A DNA stretch of 64,000 nucleotides. Origin: Rotaria sp. Silwood1. Its lineage: Eukaryota > Rotifera > Eurotatoria > Philodinida > Philodinidae. Under the pieces are notes generated by a model that saw only the letters and a list, made by a program, of their open reading frames with translations, ran no database searches and was not told where the DNA came from. This document shows, one piece after another, positions 1-12,777 of this stretch (the first letter of the stretch is position 1; each line of letters opens with the position of its first letter). The translations under genes and the position numbers were made by a program. Where the stretch lies: the NCBI GenBank assembly GCA_905250075.1, contig CAJNOP010000030.1, positions 660,391-724,390 on the forward strand, read 5' to 3'.

Positions 1-480
1 TGTGTAGATGAATTTTTTGTGGCTTTGAGCGCATGTATGAAAGTGGACTATGGGTGTTCGCGGTGTTAATCTGACTGCGTATGCTGGTTAGTGTGAGTGT
101 GTTGGTGAGGTGTGTAAGTGTGGCAATATTTATATCTGCGTATGTTCATGGGTACATGTTTATGAATTTAATAAGTTAAATAGTTTAAGAAAAGCGTTAC
201 ATCGCACGCATATCTGCATTCACATCAATAAGGATATCCATACTTGCTCACACCCACATCCACATCTGCACCTACAACAATACAGACAGGCGCACTCCCA
301 TCCACACTCATTACTACACGCATATCCATGATCGCAGCGACGACGACACTTATATACGTACCTATCTCGGCACTCATCCCTACACCCTCAACTATTTAAC
401 TACACTGACATCCATACAGAGCGATACACGTCCCTGCATCCATCACCACATCCATAGGTGCATTCATCGCAGCATCAACA
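1..480. repeat. Degenerate TG-rich then CA-rich tract
   Basis: The first ~125 bases are rich in TG/GTG words, and from about 205 to 480 the strand switches to CA/CCA words such as CACCCACATCCACATC, in loose 6- and 12-base spacing. Open frames here (for example 110-331) are His/Cys-rich by composition and are not credible genes. The TG-then-CA polarity resembles a decayed inverted pair of G-rich repeats; whether it derives from telomere-like sequence cannot be decided from this window. Confidence 0.5.
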
Positions 481-504
481 CTTCACCCAACTTTCGTTTA
501 ACTA

Positions 505-645
505 TATTGTAGTTATCGTCTCAGCGTATTGCTGATAGTTTCGACCATTAAAATGAAGATTTCCACAAACAGTCATTGTCGATAGTCACATCGTCACAAT
601 GCAAATAAGCAAGTTTCGGCGAAGAGAATACGGTCTTATTAATAG
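505..645 (-). repeat. Dispersed repeat, copy A
   Basis: Read on the minus strand, this stretch shares ordered blocks with 6028-6155 on the plus strand: CTCTTCGCCGAAA, ATTTGCATT, GACGATGTGACTATCGA, ATCTTCATTTT and AAACTATCAGCAATA, with small indels between them. The two copies are in inverted orientation about 5.5 kb apart. It is probably an old non-autonomous transposon; no clear target-site duplication was found. Confidence 0.5.
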
Positions 646-1321
646 AAGCAATTTGTTTTTCATCCATGATACATTTAAATAATCGTTTAAGAGGTTTATA
701 CAAAATACGGAAATTTAATCATGTGCATCACATCTTTGCTATGTGAATTTGATGCGTTGGTTGAAGCACGAATGATTTTTTTAGTTGTATATTTTGTAAT
801 ATAATTCTGCTCAAATACTTATCATCATTCAAATCTTATGAAAGATAGAGATAATGTCATGAATACTTGCAATAATCAAATATTCTGCTTATCATAATTA
901 TAAACACAAAACTTGATAAATAACCATGATTCATAATGACATGAAAGGCAGAAATGTTGATGCAAATAACTGAGGATATATAAGACACGTATATTTTATC
1001 ACATAGTGCACCTGTTGTCATGAAGAATTCTAACCTTAATTTAATGAAAATATTGCATGATTAATAAAAAAATATCTGTCCAGGTTTTAGTCAGAAATAG
1101 AATACAAAATAATCACGAAATATATTTTTCTTCTTAAATTTAATGATATATGATACTCATGTGTCTTATTTGTTGATCAATATTTTTGTAAAACATTTAT
1201 TATTTACTTAAGAGATTGTCTGAAAACCTGATTATTATACAATTGGAATATCGAGTATAAAAAGGTATTCAAAATGATACCTTAATCAAAAGATCTGATT
1301 TCAATGGGAATAGTTCCCAAA
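646..1321. other. AT-rich intergenic stretch
   Basis: I see no coding exon, RNA gene or repeat structure here. It is the likely upstream region of the secreted-protein gene that starts at 1322. Confidence 0.5.
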
Positions 1322-3481
1322 ATGATTTCTCTATATGTTCATCTTCTTCTAGTTGTTGTAGTTGCTGGGTCCCATTATAGGTAATACAGATCATTTTTAT
1401 TTCATTTAATATAAAGCATCTAAATCATATAGAGGTGGAGCTATATCCTATACAATTCGTGCTATTCCTGACAATATAACAGGCGATGGTCAACAAATAC
1501 CAGTACGTGTCATGCAACGGCATTCATGGCGTCGTTCTTTGGTTTTTTGTAATGACACATCTCCAAGTTCAGGCAATTTAATTGGAAGTGGTACACTTGT
1601 CTCGAGTTCGAATCAAAGCGTGTCATCAGTGACAATTCCTTCAATTGATACTAGCGTACGATGTACAGATTATAATGAAGAATTTGATTATAGTAGTGGT
1701 GAAAATTCAGCTGATGTTCTTTTACCTATCAACAGTCGAATTGAATATTTATATCAAGGATGTTGTTGGATTACGCTCTTATCACCCGATTCGGAATCAG
1801 ATTGGTCATTAAAACTTATCGTTAACACATATCGACGCCCAGATGGAAGGTAAGTAAATATTAACAGTATGCATCAATTCGTTTACTTTTTCCTAAATTT
1901 AATAGATTAAATAGTTCTCCTAAAACAACCATGAATCCAATTGTTCAAGTTGAAGTCGGTAAGATAGGTATTATTCGTATTCCAATGGCTGATAGTGATG
2001 GTGATCCAGTACGATGTCGATGGGGAAATTCAAAAGAAGAATGTGGAAGTATATGTACACCAAAAGGTTATCTTCAATCAAATCCATGCCAATTGACATA
2101 CAATGCTTCTCGACTTGGTTATCATGCTGTTGCACTAGTAATCGAAGATTTCGATTCAAATGATAATGTTCTTTCTTCTATTCCACTTCAATTTCTTATT
2201 CATATTGTTAATATCACAACTGATAATTGTAGTTGTACTGATCCACCTATTTATATTGGTGAGTGGCCAGAAGATTCATGTATTGGTGTTCAATCAAATA
2301 CAACCATCAATGCACGAATACAAATACGCATTCCATGTGAGAATACATGCACGACTTTACAAGATATTTTGACTGTATCACCAGCTGGTCTCATTAAAGG
2401 AGAAATAACTAGTGATCCAACTAATAAAAATATATATACAATGCCAATTGAATGGACACCTGAACCAGATCAATATGGTATACATCAATTATGTGTAACA
2501 CCTGTTGATTCTCAACAACAAACAGGTTCTCAAGTATGTTTAACATTTCAAGTTGATGTTCATCCACCGGAATTTATTCGTATGACACCTACGGGTTTTA
2601 TATTTGCAACTCAATCATCATGGACACTTGAAACTGATCGGGATATTATAAGACCAAGACGATCTAGTGGAGTTTATATTCGATTTTTCAAACGTGTTAA
2701 TAATGAAGAAGTTTATCGTGTTGATGTTGCTAGTGATGTTACTGTTTTTTATCAACCACGAACAATAACATTCTTTACAACACGATATACATGGGAAGAA
2801 GTAAGTATATTTTTGTCTCACAATATTGAACTATTAAGAAACAAAACAATATGATCTGTGTCGTTTGTGTTTTAGAATGAAGAATATTATGTTTTGTTAG
2901 ATGCTGGAGTCGCTACTCTTAATGAATCATGTGGTGTTGAATCGAATCCTATTAATAATCCTCATGCTTGGACATTTCAAGTAGCAGTAACTGAAACCAC
3001 AAATATTGAAGAGATTGATATTACTGAACAACTTGTTTCAGCAATAACAACACAAGAAACGACTACAAAGAGACAACAAACTACTACTACTACTCCTCAA
3101 CTTGAATGTCCACGATGGCTGCACTTTGATACAATTTCTAATGAAAGTACAAATGCTAATGAGACACATTTTACTTTTTGTTTTAGTGTTAATACAACAT
3201 TAGCTGATGTAACAATATCAGCTAATACATGGGTATCTTGTAGAATGTGGAAATTATCAGGTGCTGCTGATCCTTTACTTGAACTCTATTCAGAAGAAAA
3301 TGGCAAGCTTTTAGCACAAAATGATGATGGAAATAGTTTTGCATTACAGAATTGTTATGCAGCTGTATTAAGTTATCGTTTGCAAAGAGGAGATTATCGT
3401 GTAATTATTCGAAATCCTAAATGTGCATATGGAAAATTTGAACTACGATTATCAGCTGAAATCGATCGAAATCTTAAATAA
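1322..3481 (+). CDS. Secreted multi-domain protein with a C-terminal beta-sandwich-like module
   Basis: Four exons: 1322-1380, 1433-1849, 1906-2800, 2876-3481. They join in frame to 658 aa, all with GT-AG introns of 52-75 nt. The start is chosen because it gives a hydrophobic signal peptide (MISLYVHLLLVVVVAG) just upstream of a frame that continues across the first intron. The middle (about 170-455) is cysteine-containing and carries blocks such as DSDGDPVRCRW and SSIPLQFLIH. I associate these with large extracellular proteins of invertebrates; that is recalled family knowledge. A Thr-rich linker (about 512-532) leads to a C-terminal region (about 533-658) with DPLLELYSEENGKLLAQNDD and RGDYRVIIRNP. 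That resembles the PPC-type beta-sandwich attached to secreted enzymes and receptors. No catalytic motif is visible. An adhesive or ligand role outside the cell is inferred. Exon structure is solid, function is open. Confidence 0.85.
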
Positions 3482-5470
3482 AGTTTTTTTCAAAAATAAA
3501 ATAAAATCTGGCAAACTTAATATGCCCTATCAATAATAATTGTTTTATACATTAAAATCATCAGATTATATATTGTGAATAGTTTCAAGCTTATCTTTCA
3601 CATTAAGATGAAGTCTAATCTGTTGACGGGAATATTGAAAAACAAAAACTTTATACATCATAACAATCAAGAAAAAACTTGTAGACTGATTCTTAAAAAT
3701 GCAAAACCATTAAACTTAAGGCCACTCCTTCTGAAAAAAAAATCAATTTTCGTTATAAAACTGAAAATAAAAATTATCGAACATGAAGATAGTCTTAAAC
3801 CTATTCAGCGTTCTGTACCCGTATCGAATACTCGATATCCTATTCGATCCGGTAATTAACTATAGCTTGATGTTTTACAATATTTTTACTTTCTCAAACT
3901 GTTAATTTATATAAAGCATGATAAGGAAGACCAGATGGAGGATGATTGAACGATTTATTATACTTGAGAATAAATGAGAGAAATGAAAAGCGACTTGTCT
4001 TACTAAATGAATTCGTTTTTTAACGAAGATCTCTCTGGAGATGATGATATATAATATGGCGAAGTAACTGAATACATAGAGAGAAAAAAGAACTATCAAA
4101 GAAAAATGGACATCTATTATTGTAATGAAAAAAAAAATTGATGTATGTATTCACAACTCTGCCGTTTGTCATGAATACTGCATCCCATTTCAACGCCATC
4201 AGCAGCAAACAAAGTATAGTCAGTGAAATTGATCAGATTCCAAGAATAGAAAGGTATCAAGTGAATACTGAATCACTTGTGTTATTGTGGAATTATTTGA
4301 GATAATTCCTTTGTTTGGTTGTTGTTTGTGGACGGAACTAAATAATATACTTTTTCATATAAAGTAAAAGTTTGAAAACCATACTATGACTATGGAACTA
4401 CTTGCAAGATGTCGGTTAGCTCCGAATCACATTCGATTGAGAAAAATTGTGTTCGTGCCAGATCCTAGTTCCATTCTTTCAGAAACAACATGCATTTTAA
4501 CTAGTGATCTTGTTTTTTTCTTTCGAAAAATTCTTATTGATTTCCGTCACTATCTGCTTCTAAAATATACTTTTTTCTTTCAGAAAAACACCAATAAGCC
4601 TTTTTTTCGCTTTTTCTCTGCTAACGCTATTTTGGTCGGGCATCACAGTATTCTTTGTAAAGCTTCATTCTATGTGTTTAATTTTTCTGTTTCAAAGAGC
4701 ATGTCAAACTGCAGAACGTGACAGTGTTCCCTTTTTGAATGGAAATTTGTCACTATTGTATGAAAGAAAAGTTTTCAAGTTAGAACGCCATTTTTTAAAA
4801 ATTTCTCGAGACATTCAATTTTTTATCTCTTTTCTTCCTTTAAAAAAATAAGAGTTATAAAAAGGATTCTGCCATGTACTTTCAAACAAAAAACAATTAT
4901 GCACATAGAATGAAACTCTATAGAGAATTTCAGGTTGCCAAGTGATCTATTTCAAACTGTTGTGTTTTTTTAAGTATTCTCGAAAACATCATTATGTAAG
5001 GTTGGAAATTTTAGCCTAGTCTGTTCACTATAGCTCTAGCATATACTGAAAATTCCATACAATGCGAGTATATCTGGTAGAAGAACGATATAAATAAAAT
5101 TAGGTTTTTCTTACAATTATATGCGAACATTTGTATTTAATTAATACGACTGATTCGGTTCATTAAAAATGCACTACAAGTTTTATTTCACAAATAACAA
5201 AAGATATGTTGATAAGAAATTAAAAAACGATTATTATACAAGAACTCCATATGTTGTCAAATATAATTATATGCATGAACAATTTTCAATAATCGTTTAT
5301 CTTATAACTTAAAAAAAAACATCAACAAGTTTCAGATCATTAAATAAAATGTACCATCTGTTTATTCAATGATCCATTCAAACATATATAAATTGTTCTC
5401 GTTTCCGAATATTTTCATTTTCTCCTCAAAATTATTTTCATTTTCTCCTCAAAATTATTTTCATTTAAAA
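3482..5470. other. Intergenic, no supported gene
   Basis: AT-rich with several open frames of 60-110 codons on both strands (3575-3859, 3902-4208, 4386-4721). They lack recognisable domains, splice partners or conserved motifs, and I do not accept them as genes. No repeat with clear ends was seen. A direct repeat of a TTTTCATTTTCTCCTCAAAATTA-like unit sits just before the next gene (about 5410-5465). Confidence 0.45.
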
Positions 5471-7375
5471 ATGGATCGTTGGTGTTATATTATCAGTCTT
5501 CTGATATATCTCTTCTGGTCATCGATCTATGCTTCAAATGACTGGTCAACATTTGAAGCACGTGATATTTATCCGGCTGTTGATAAAAGTGATTGTGTAT
5601 TTCCATTTAAATACAATAATACACTTTATAATGATTGTACAACTGATGGAAATAATGGAGATTTGCCATGGTGTTCATTAACAAGCGATTACCAGGGTTT
5701 ATTTACTTATTGTTATGATTTTTGGAAGTCAACTTTAGAATGTGTTATCCCATTTTCAATTAATGGAAAAAACTTTGACAAATGTGATTATTTATCTAAA
5801 ATAGCACCGTACAAACAATGTAAAACAAATCATCCCAAGATTAAATATCGTTATTGTATAGAAGAACATGTTAAAAAAAGTGGAAAACCCTTAATGCGTC
5901 TGAGTACATGCGATCCAGCATATAAAAACTTGTCTCCTTTTCATACAAAATGGTAAGTTGCCGCTAAAATATATATATATATACATATTTCTCAATGATT
6001 TATTTTGATCTCCTACCGTTGTAGTAGATTTCAGTATGCTCTTCGCTGAAAGTCACATCGCCGAAATTTGGTAATTTGCATTTCGACGCTGTGACCATCG
6101 ATGATCTTCATTTTGATAACCAAAACTATTAGCGATATTCTTAAATAACACCGTCAGTATATATATATATACAATAAATGTGCAGAAAGAGCAAACGTAG
6201 GGAATAATCGCTAAAATAAAACTGATGAACATAGATAATGAAAGTCATTTGACGGTCTTTCTTTACGGTAATGTTCATTTTAGCGATAACGTACACAATC
6301 AAAACAGAAAATGTTCGCTTCTTGTTAACAAATGAATAGATTCTTTAATTTTTAACAAAAAGTCTCTATAGTATACTAGATTAATGATTAAAACTTTGCT
6401 TGTTTAAGTTCGAAGTACTTTTTATTGATTTTACTTTAGTATGGGACCAAGTGATTTTGCAATTCCAATTCCAATAAATGAAACTGAAAAACAACAACTT
6501 CTTGCCAAACATAATGAATATCGTGCAGCTGTTCCATCCAGATACATGTTCAAACTCTATTGGGATGATGAATTAGCTAAGCTTGCTCAAGCTCATTCGG
6601 ATATGTGTGCTTTTGATCATGATCTAGCCGCCAATCGTTTAAGTCCAAAATTTAGTTGGAAAAACGGACAAAATATGGTTGTATCAGATGATGTTCGTTG
6701 TTCTTTAGTTAATCTATTAGATAGAATGCTTGGTAGTGAAAAACCCTATTTCAAATATGGTACAGGATGTTCTTCAAATCCAGGTGCATGTTTACATTAT
6801 ACACAAGCAATGTTAAGTAATATGACACGTGTTGGTTGTGCTCATACACATTGTATTTATCCTGATCGTATTGAACGTTTTTTAACATGTAATTATATTC
6901 ATTCACAATATCAAGATAATTATAAAACTCCATATGTACCAAGTAAGATTTTATTTTATGATCTTATTTATGTATTCACATTAATTGTTTCAATTTAGGT
7001 GATGTTCCTGCTGTTGATTGTCCATCAAAAACTAATAACAAGTTATGTGATTGTGGTGATAAAATTTGTAATTATGATAATGGTGAATATCTTGAACCAA
7101 ATACATGTACGTGCAAAAAATCAGTAAGCAAACGATCCATTAACAAACGTGATACTGATGATGATGAAATAAAAAATTATGCGAAACCATTTGTAGCTGT
7201 ACCAAGTGGAAACAATGTAGAATTACGTATGCCTAAAAAACGAAGTTTCAACATTATTTCACAAAGTGAATTGGATAACAAAAATTCTGAAACAAAGTTC
7301 AAGGTTAATCAAGAAGAACAAAACGAAGTATTACATAATATTCATGCAATTGAAGCCAATTTGCTACATCATTAA
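5471..7375 (+). CDS. Secreted fibronectin type II + CAP (SCP/TAPS) domain protein
   Basis: Three exons, 5471-5952, 6440-6942 and 6999-7375, encode 453 aa. The start gives a signal peptide (MDRWCYIISLLIYLFWSSIYA). A fibronectin type II module follows (about 41-85: DCVFPFKYNN, then DLPWCSLTSD and a closing Cys pair), then a diverged Cys-rich second one (about 93-135). The CAP domain starts near 180 (KHNEYRAAVPS) and includes HYTQAM and CAHTHC...FLTCNYI. After it come a short EGF-like Cys cluster (about 330-365) and a charged, low-complexity tail with KR pairs. Usual CAP cavity positions look altered: the GEN motif reads GQN, and Trp after HYTQ is replaced by Leu. Binding to extracellular ligands or matrix is inferred from the domains. 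Intron 1 (487 nt) is unusually long because it carries a dispersed repeat. Confidence 0.88.
6028..6155 (+). repeat. Dispersed repeat, copy B, in an intron
   Basis: Matches the minus strand of 505-645 in ordered blocks (CTCTTCGCTGAAA, ATTTGCATT, GACGCTGTGACCATCGA, ATCTTCATTTT). It lies inside intron 1 of the FN2-CAP gene. Further right in the same intron, AATCGCTAAAATAAAACTG (near 6207) and GTTCATTTTAGCGATAACG (near 6273) face each other as an imperfect inverted pair, so the inserted element may extend to about 6290. Confidence 0.5.
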
Positions 7376-8651
7376 TTTATACATGTATACTTTGAAAAAA
7401 TTGAATTAATTAATAAAAGTGAAATGACTGCATTCCAAAAAAAACGAAATGATTGAATTTATCTAGATCTTTTAGTGAAACTTCTAGCGAGAGATATTCA
7501 GACTAATTCGAAAGAAAATAGCTAATTTCAAATGATTATCTTTCATTATTAAAGAAAACTATTAGTGCAATACTAATGGGATTAAAAAGACGAACGACGG
7601 TGTAGCTGTTGTTGCTAATCACAGAGAGATTGTTTGATTCTGTCGATTATAGATATATTTCTTCATCATTCTTCTACTCAATCCTTCGGAAATGCAATAA
7701 AGAAGTAGTTCATATATTATAAGCAGATATTACTGATATACAGTTCGTGATTATACATCAATAATGTGTGCCACAACCTGTAGCACGGAAAGAAATACTG
7801 TTAAAGCGTTTATCAAAGTCTGCGATGCGGAGAACAGTGTTACTTAATTATCAAGGTTTCTCGATTATGATAGGATAGGTGTGAAAAGGAAGCTTTTCCT
7901 CTTCCCCTTGGCAAAATGTTCACCTTTCTGCTAAAACTCTTAATATTGTCTGCCGCAATGCTTGATACTTTCTCTCAATTTCTTATAGCTTCATGGTGAA
8001 TTTGGACAGAAGCTAGATATTGGAGCACCCTTTTTTTCTAATAGAAAGTGAAATAAAAATAAGTACACAATGTCATTGTGAAGTAAATATGATTGCAGCA
8101 GGCCACATAAGCCTGGAGACGTCTGTCACGGTCTGTGATAACTCGTTGCTAGTATGTGATGGAGGAAGTGATTTATTTCTATTCGTCAACAATCCTTTTA
8201 AATCGTACTTTACAAAATAGTCTCGATTACAATAATTTTGAACATATGATCTTTGATGAAAAATACGAAATTAACAGGATTTTCATTAATATTATTATTC
8301 ATCGTTTAAATGAAATTAGTAAAAATAGCTGGTGAAAAATTTTAGTAGGTAGCGAACTTGATCGAAGAATATTTTTATTAGAATCAGACTCAAATAACCA
8401 GCAGTCAATCGTATGTTTCCATTAGATATGATCTTCTCAATATGAAATCAGTCAGTTTCGATCTTATTCAAACGGATATATAATTTTGAAAAGATAAGTT
8501 TTAATTATACTATATAGAAAACTACAGAAAGTAATTAATTTTTTCGATAAAATTGAAATTCTCGATTTCACTGAAGGTCTAGAAACAATAAATGAAAAAA
8601 AAAACACGCCAACCTAAACCGGTCATATTTATTATAAGATGAAATTATATA
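7376..8651. other. Intergenic between convergent genes
   Basis: Lies between the 3' ends of the CAP gene (+) and the chitinase gene (-). AT-rich. An open frame at 8020-8220 has no recognisable feature and no good start context. Nothing else is supported. Confidence 0.5.
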
Positions 8652-11600
8652 TTATAATCCTATGAAATAGTTAATAATAAATATAAATAGCAGAACAAAA
8701 TAAGATTGAAATAATGTTGATGATGATGAAGCATCTTCAAACATTTGATCTAAAAGAATTTGTAATTCTTCATTTAATAAAATAGTTCCATTTGTTAATG
8801 TTGTTGTTTGAATAGGTAATGTTGTCATTTGTGTTGTTATTTCAACTTTTTCAAATACTTCTTTCATTGCATTGACTAATGGAAAACGTTTTAATCGTTT
8901 TTTACGATTTTTTTGACAAAATTTTCCACTAAAATCATCCATATCTAATGCCCAAATCATAGCACCACCAAAACCTTCACGTTTTACATATTCACACTTT
9001 AAAAATAAATTAAAATAAAAATTCATTTAAAAAATAAACATCAACCACTTTATATTACTTTATTTCTAACACTATCAGGATCATCATAACCAATCCATAT
9101 TCCATCTTTAAAACTAATTGAAATTTCATGTTCTTTATGCCAATAACGTTTAAAACCTTCGCTTAATTGTTTTTTACATATCTTGAAAATCGTTCATTTT
9201 ATTATTTAAAATAAAATATATATATGAAAATATCTTACTTCATAAAAAGCAAGTAAACCACTTTCACCTAAATAAGGTGATGATATAGAACTAGCACTAC
9301 CAGATTCACCATATGCTTTTAATGGATCATTTCCAGAAGCAGTAAAAGCTCGACCATAACCAGGTATACCAATAATCAAACGATCACGTGGACAACCTGC
9401 TTTTATCCAATTATACATTGAACTATTCTAAATATAAACAAGCTAACATGATCGAACAAATTGTCATCATCTAATAATACTTTATGCATATTTTTAAGAA
9501 TTACAACGAAAAACAATCCATTATTTAGCCGTCTCAGTAACTATAATCATCGTCTTAGGGAGGAAACAATGAAAGAGTTTTGTAACATCTATACAGAACT
9601 CAATTTAATAGTAGACTTGAATTATTGTCTATCTTAAAATGATGTTTAGCAAGATGACATATACTTTTTCGATTTAAAAGCTAAGTAACGATATTTTCAA
9701 TAATGAGATCTCAATTTCTAAAATCGTATATAATGCAGTTATATTGAAAATTAGAATGAGAAAAAAAAACAAATTCGCATTCTTATGTTGATTTAATGAT
9801 ATATATTCTTTATAAAGTAAGAACTGATGTATTATTTATACCAATTGAATTTCGAAAGTATAACAAAAACAATTAAAGAACATCTTTTTTTTTGTGTGTG
9901 AAATTCAAACTAACTGAAAACGGAATGATTTCTGTCTTTTAATCTTCTACAAAATAATATATCTGTTGTTTATCTAAAATAATATTAATTAATCTTCAAG
10001 ACACGATTTAAATTAATAGTCGTACGATAAAATAACTTTGTGTCGAAAGTTTTTTTTTGTCCCGTTTAATCAGAATATCGTTCGGTATTAACTTTTTTTC
10101 AAATGATGGAATTTAACAATAATTGTAAAATTACTTTTAACGATAAAGTTAATAAATCATATCTTCACGAAGATAGTATTCAATTTTATCAATATGAGAT
10201 GTTATCCTGATAAGAAAATTAAATTTTTTTCGTTTCAACAAACCGTATTCAAATCTCTTTCCACGCCTTTTTCTCCACGTCGATGAAATAATGCACTATG
10301 ATGACCAATTTTACCAGTCCATGAACCATATAAATCATATGTCATGACATTAATCATATCAACATAACTAAATAAAATGAAAACTTTTTCAATGTAAAAT
10401 ATTTTTTTTTTTTTGATATTTACTTGCAAAGAACAGGTACATCATAACCTTGTTTAATTAAAACTTCTCCAGCAGCTACAGCTAAACTAAGTAATAAACG
10501 ATCTTTTTTTGATTTTTTTGCTTCTTTTTTGAAAGCTTTATGCATTGTCTAAATTAAGAAACAATGACAAAAACAAAAAGATGAAAACCATATTCGATTT
10601 CTTTTGTTTTTATTACTCTAGTTAATAATCCAAAATTTTCACGATGATTAGCCGATGGAAATTCCCAATCTAAATCAACACCATCAAAACCATGTTGACG
10701 ACAAAATGCTATTGCATTTTTACTAAATGTTTCTCTTGATAAAAGAAGAAAAAAAATTAATTAAATAAATAAATTTCACTAAAATAAAAAAAAAAAAAGA
10801 CATATTTTTACCGTGATGATTCTGATGAAGCAAGAGAATCGAATTCACCAGAATTTCCCCATCCTCCACAAGAAATCAATATTTTCAAATCAGGATTTTT
10901 TTCTTTTAATTTCATAATTCGTGGATAAAGTGGCTTTAAAAAAAAATGTATTAGAAATAAAATATTTTAACAACTAATTTTTTTTTTTTATTATTCAAAC
11001 TTGTTCTCCTTGATAAGTATTTAAATCATTTGGATGTTTTGCTTGTAATGTCAAACCTCCAACATTAGCAAATGCATAAAATATATGTGTACATAAATCA
11101 GCTGGAATATCTTCGGGACGAAGACGTGCTTCTTTCATCGATCGATGAACACCCCAATTGGTAAAATAACATACTCGACTATATTTTACTTAATAATAAA
11201 CAAAATAATTTTAATCATTTCGAAATGAATAATTAATATAAATTAAAGAATAAGTCAACACTGGTTTTACATGAATGATTATCTGCTATGACGAAAAAGT
11301 CATGATCGACTATGTTTTCATGTGAATGAAATATAAGTATCAATGATGTAAAATAATAACGTGTTCTTTTCTCGAACATTAGCATCATGTTGAACCCTTT
11401 CCTTCTACAGCATCATGTTTATATAATTCCATTTTGTTTTACGCGTCTCAAGAAACTCATTTGTCAATGATCTATATATTCTTCTGGTATACTAAGATGG
11501 TTCGACACTAGAAATTGTTGTTGATGATTCATATTATCTTTACTAAGTGTTTCAACTGCTTGATATTTGCACTTTACTTTAAATACTCTTATTTTTCATA

Positions 11601-12212
11601 AATTATTTGTAATCAACGCAATGTTATTTTAAGTTCTATCATTGATAGATAGACTTTCGAGTTCTATACAGATCTCTGTATAAAAATTCCATGACTATAT
11701 TTCATTCGATCTGTACCATAAGACATTATGCTGGTCTATCAACTTAACAAAAAATGACTCAACACTAAGTATTATGAAATTTCGAAAATTTTAATTGAAC
11801 TTGTCTGAAGCATGAAAATGAACGGATAGACTTTCTTCTATATGTATAGTTTACAACAACAAGCGAGATTATTCTGAATGACTGATATTTTTTCTAAGCC
11901 TAATTTTTGAACATTTGAAGAAACATCTATAAAAGTCATCATAACTTCAAAATAATTAAAAACTAGATCATTTAAACTCTAATCAAAAGAATATATGTTG
12001 GAAAGAGAAATTTTAGTCCATATCTAATTCATTAAATACAGATATTTTTCGTATTATTTATAGATTTTTTTAATGTTCAGTCTATTTTAGAAATCATTGT
12101 TTTTTCTCATCATCATAAATATAATTTTACCTGCTAGATTTGAATTTACTAAAAAAAGAAAAAGATAGATCAAAGACAAATACATCGATAAAATGAATGT
12201 TTTACATGACAT
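8652..12212 (-). CDS. GH18 chitinase with C-terminal membrane/GPI-type tail
   Basis: Nine exons in coding order: 12212-12131, 11188-11001, 10933-10812, 10734-10617, 10548-10424, 10367-10244, 9427-9239, 9181-9059, 8996-8652. Together they give 471 aa with every junction in frame. Residues 1-27 are a signal peptide ([20 protein letters not shown]). The TIM barrel starts with RVCYFTNW and has [11 protein letters not shown]. The catalytic signature is [10 protein letters not shown] (DxxDxDxE, Asp148/151/153, acid Glu155). [10 protein letters not shown] and [14 protein letters not shown] complete the substrate-binding set, so it should cleave chitin. No chitin-binding (peritrophin) module follows. 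Instead there is a Thr-rich linker and a final hydrophobic stretch ([16 protein letters not shown]) after DASSSS, which looks like a GPI-attachment signal or membrane anchor. Introns are 55-77 nt except 816 nt (9428-10243) and 942 nt (11189-12130). One donor is GTTTGT at 10243. Confidence 0.93.
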
Positions 12213-12777
12213 TTGTCGTCAATCAAATGTAATTGTTTGTTGAATTGAATAATTGTTTCTAGTTGGACTAAACGTTACGAACTTATGACTAATCCTTTGT
12301 TCAACAACAATTCGAATTAAAACAAGTAGAAAAATAGATATGTTGTACATTAATACTAAGTCTTAACGATTTACAAACGATGGTTTAAAGAACATGACAG
12401 ATAACACTCCGTTCAAAAAGATTCCTTATTTTCAAACGATTTAATAATAAATACATTCTTCTTTTTCTTTTTTTGCTTCTTGCAAAAAGATAATAATTTC
12501 TCTCATTAAAGAAACTACTTAGTTCATGTGACATATTTTTAGGAAAGAAAAACAAAAAACTCAAACTTTGTTGATATTAAATTCTAAGAGAAGGAAGGAA
12601 AAAATGGAGCAACATTTTCTTTATTTTACCGTCATACATGTAACGCACTTTTTTCTTTTAAATATTTTTTTTTCCTACGCTGACGGAAACTTGTTTTTTT
12701 TCTGATTTATTTTTCTTCTGTCATATTCTATTAAACATAACAAAATAGTGTATTTTAGTCAAGTAAAGATTTCAAAA
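12213..12777. other. Divergent intergenic region, chitinase / ADP-ribosyltransferase
   Basis: Separates the start codons of two divergently transcribed genes (12212 minus, 12778 plus), so it should hold both promoters. It contains poly-T and poly-A runs and no repeat or exon I can support. An AG after TATTTT near 12757 could be the acceptor of a 5' UTR intron or a trans-splice site for the plus-strand gene. Confidence 0.45.

Noticed and set aside
110..331. His/Cys-rich 73-codon frame
   Set aside because: Composition of the CA-rich repeat tract; no domain and no splice context.
4386..4721. 111-codon ATG frame
   Set aside because: Phe-rich composition from T-rich DNA, no motif, no paralog seen.
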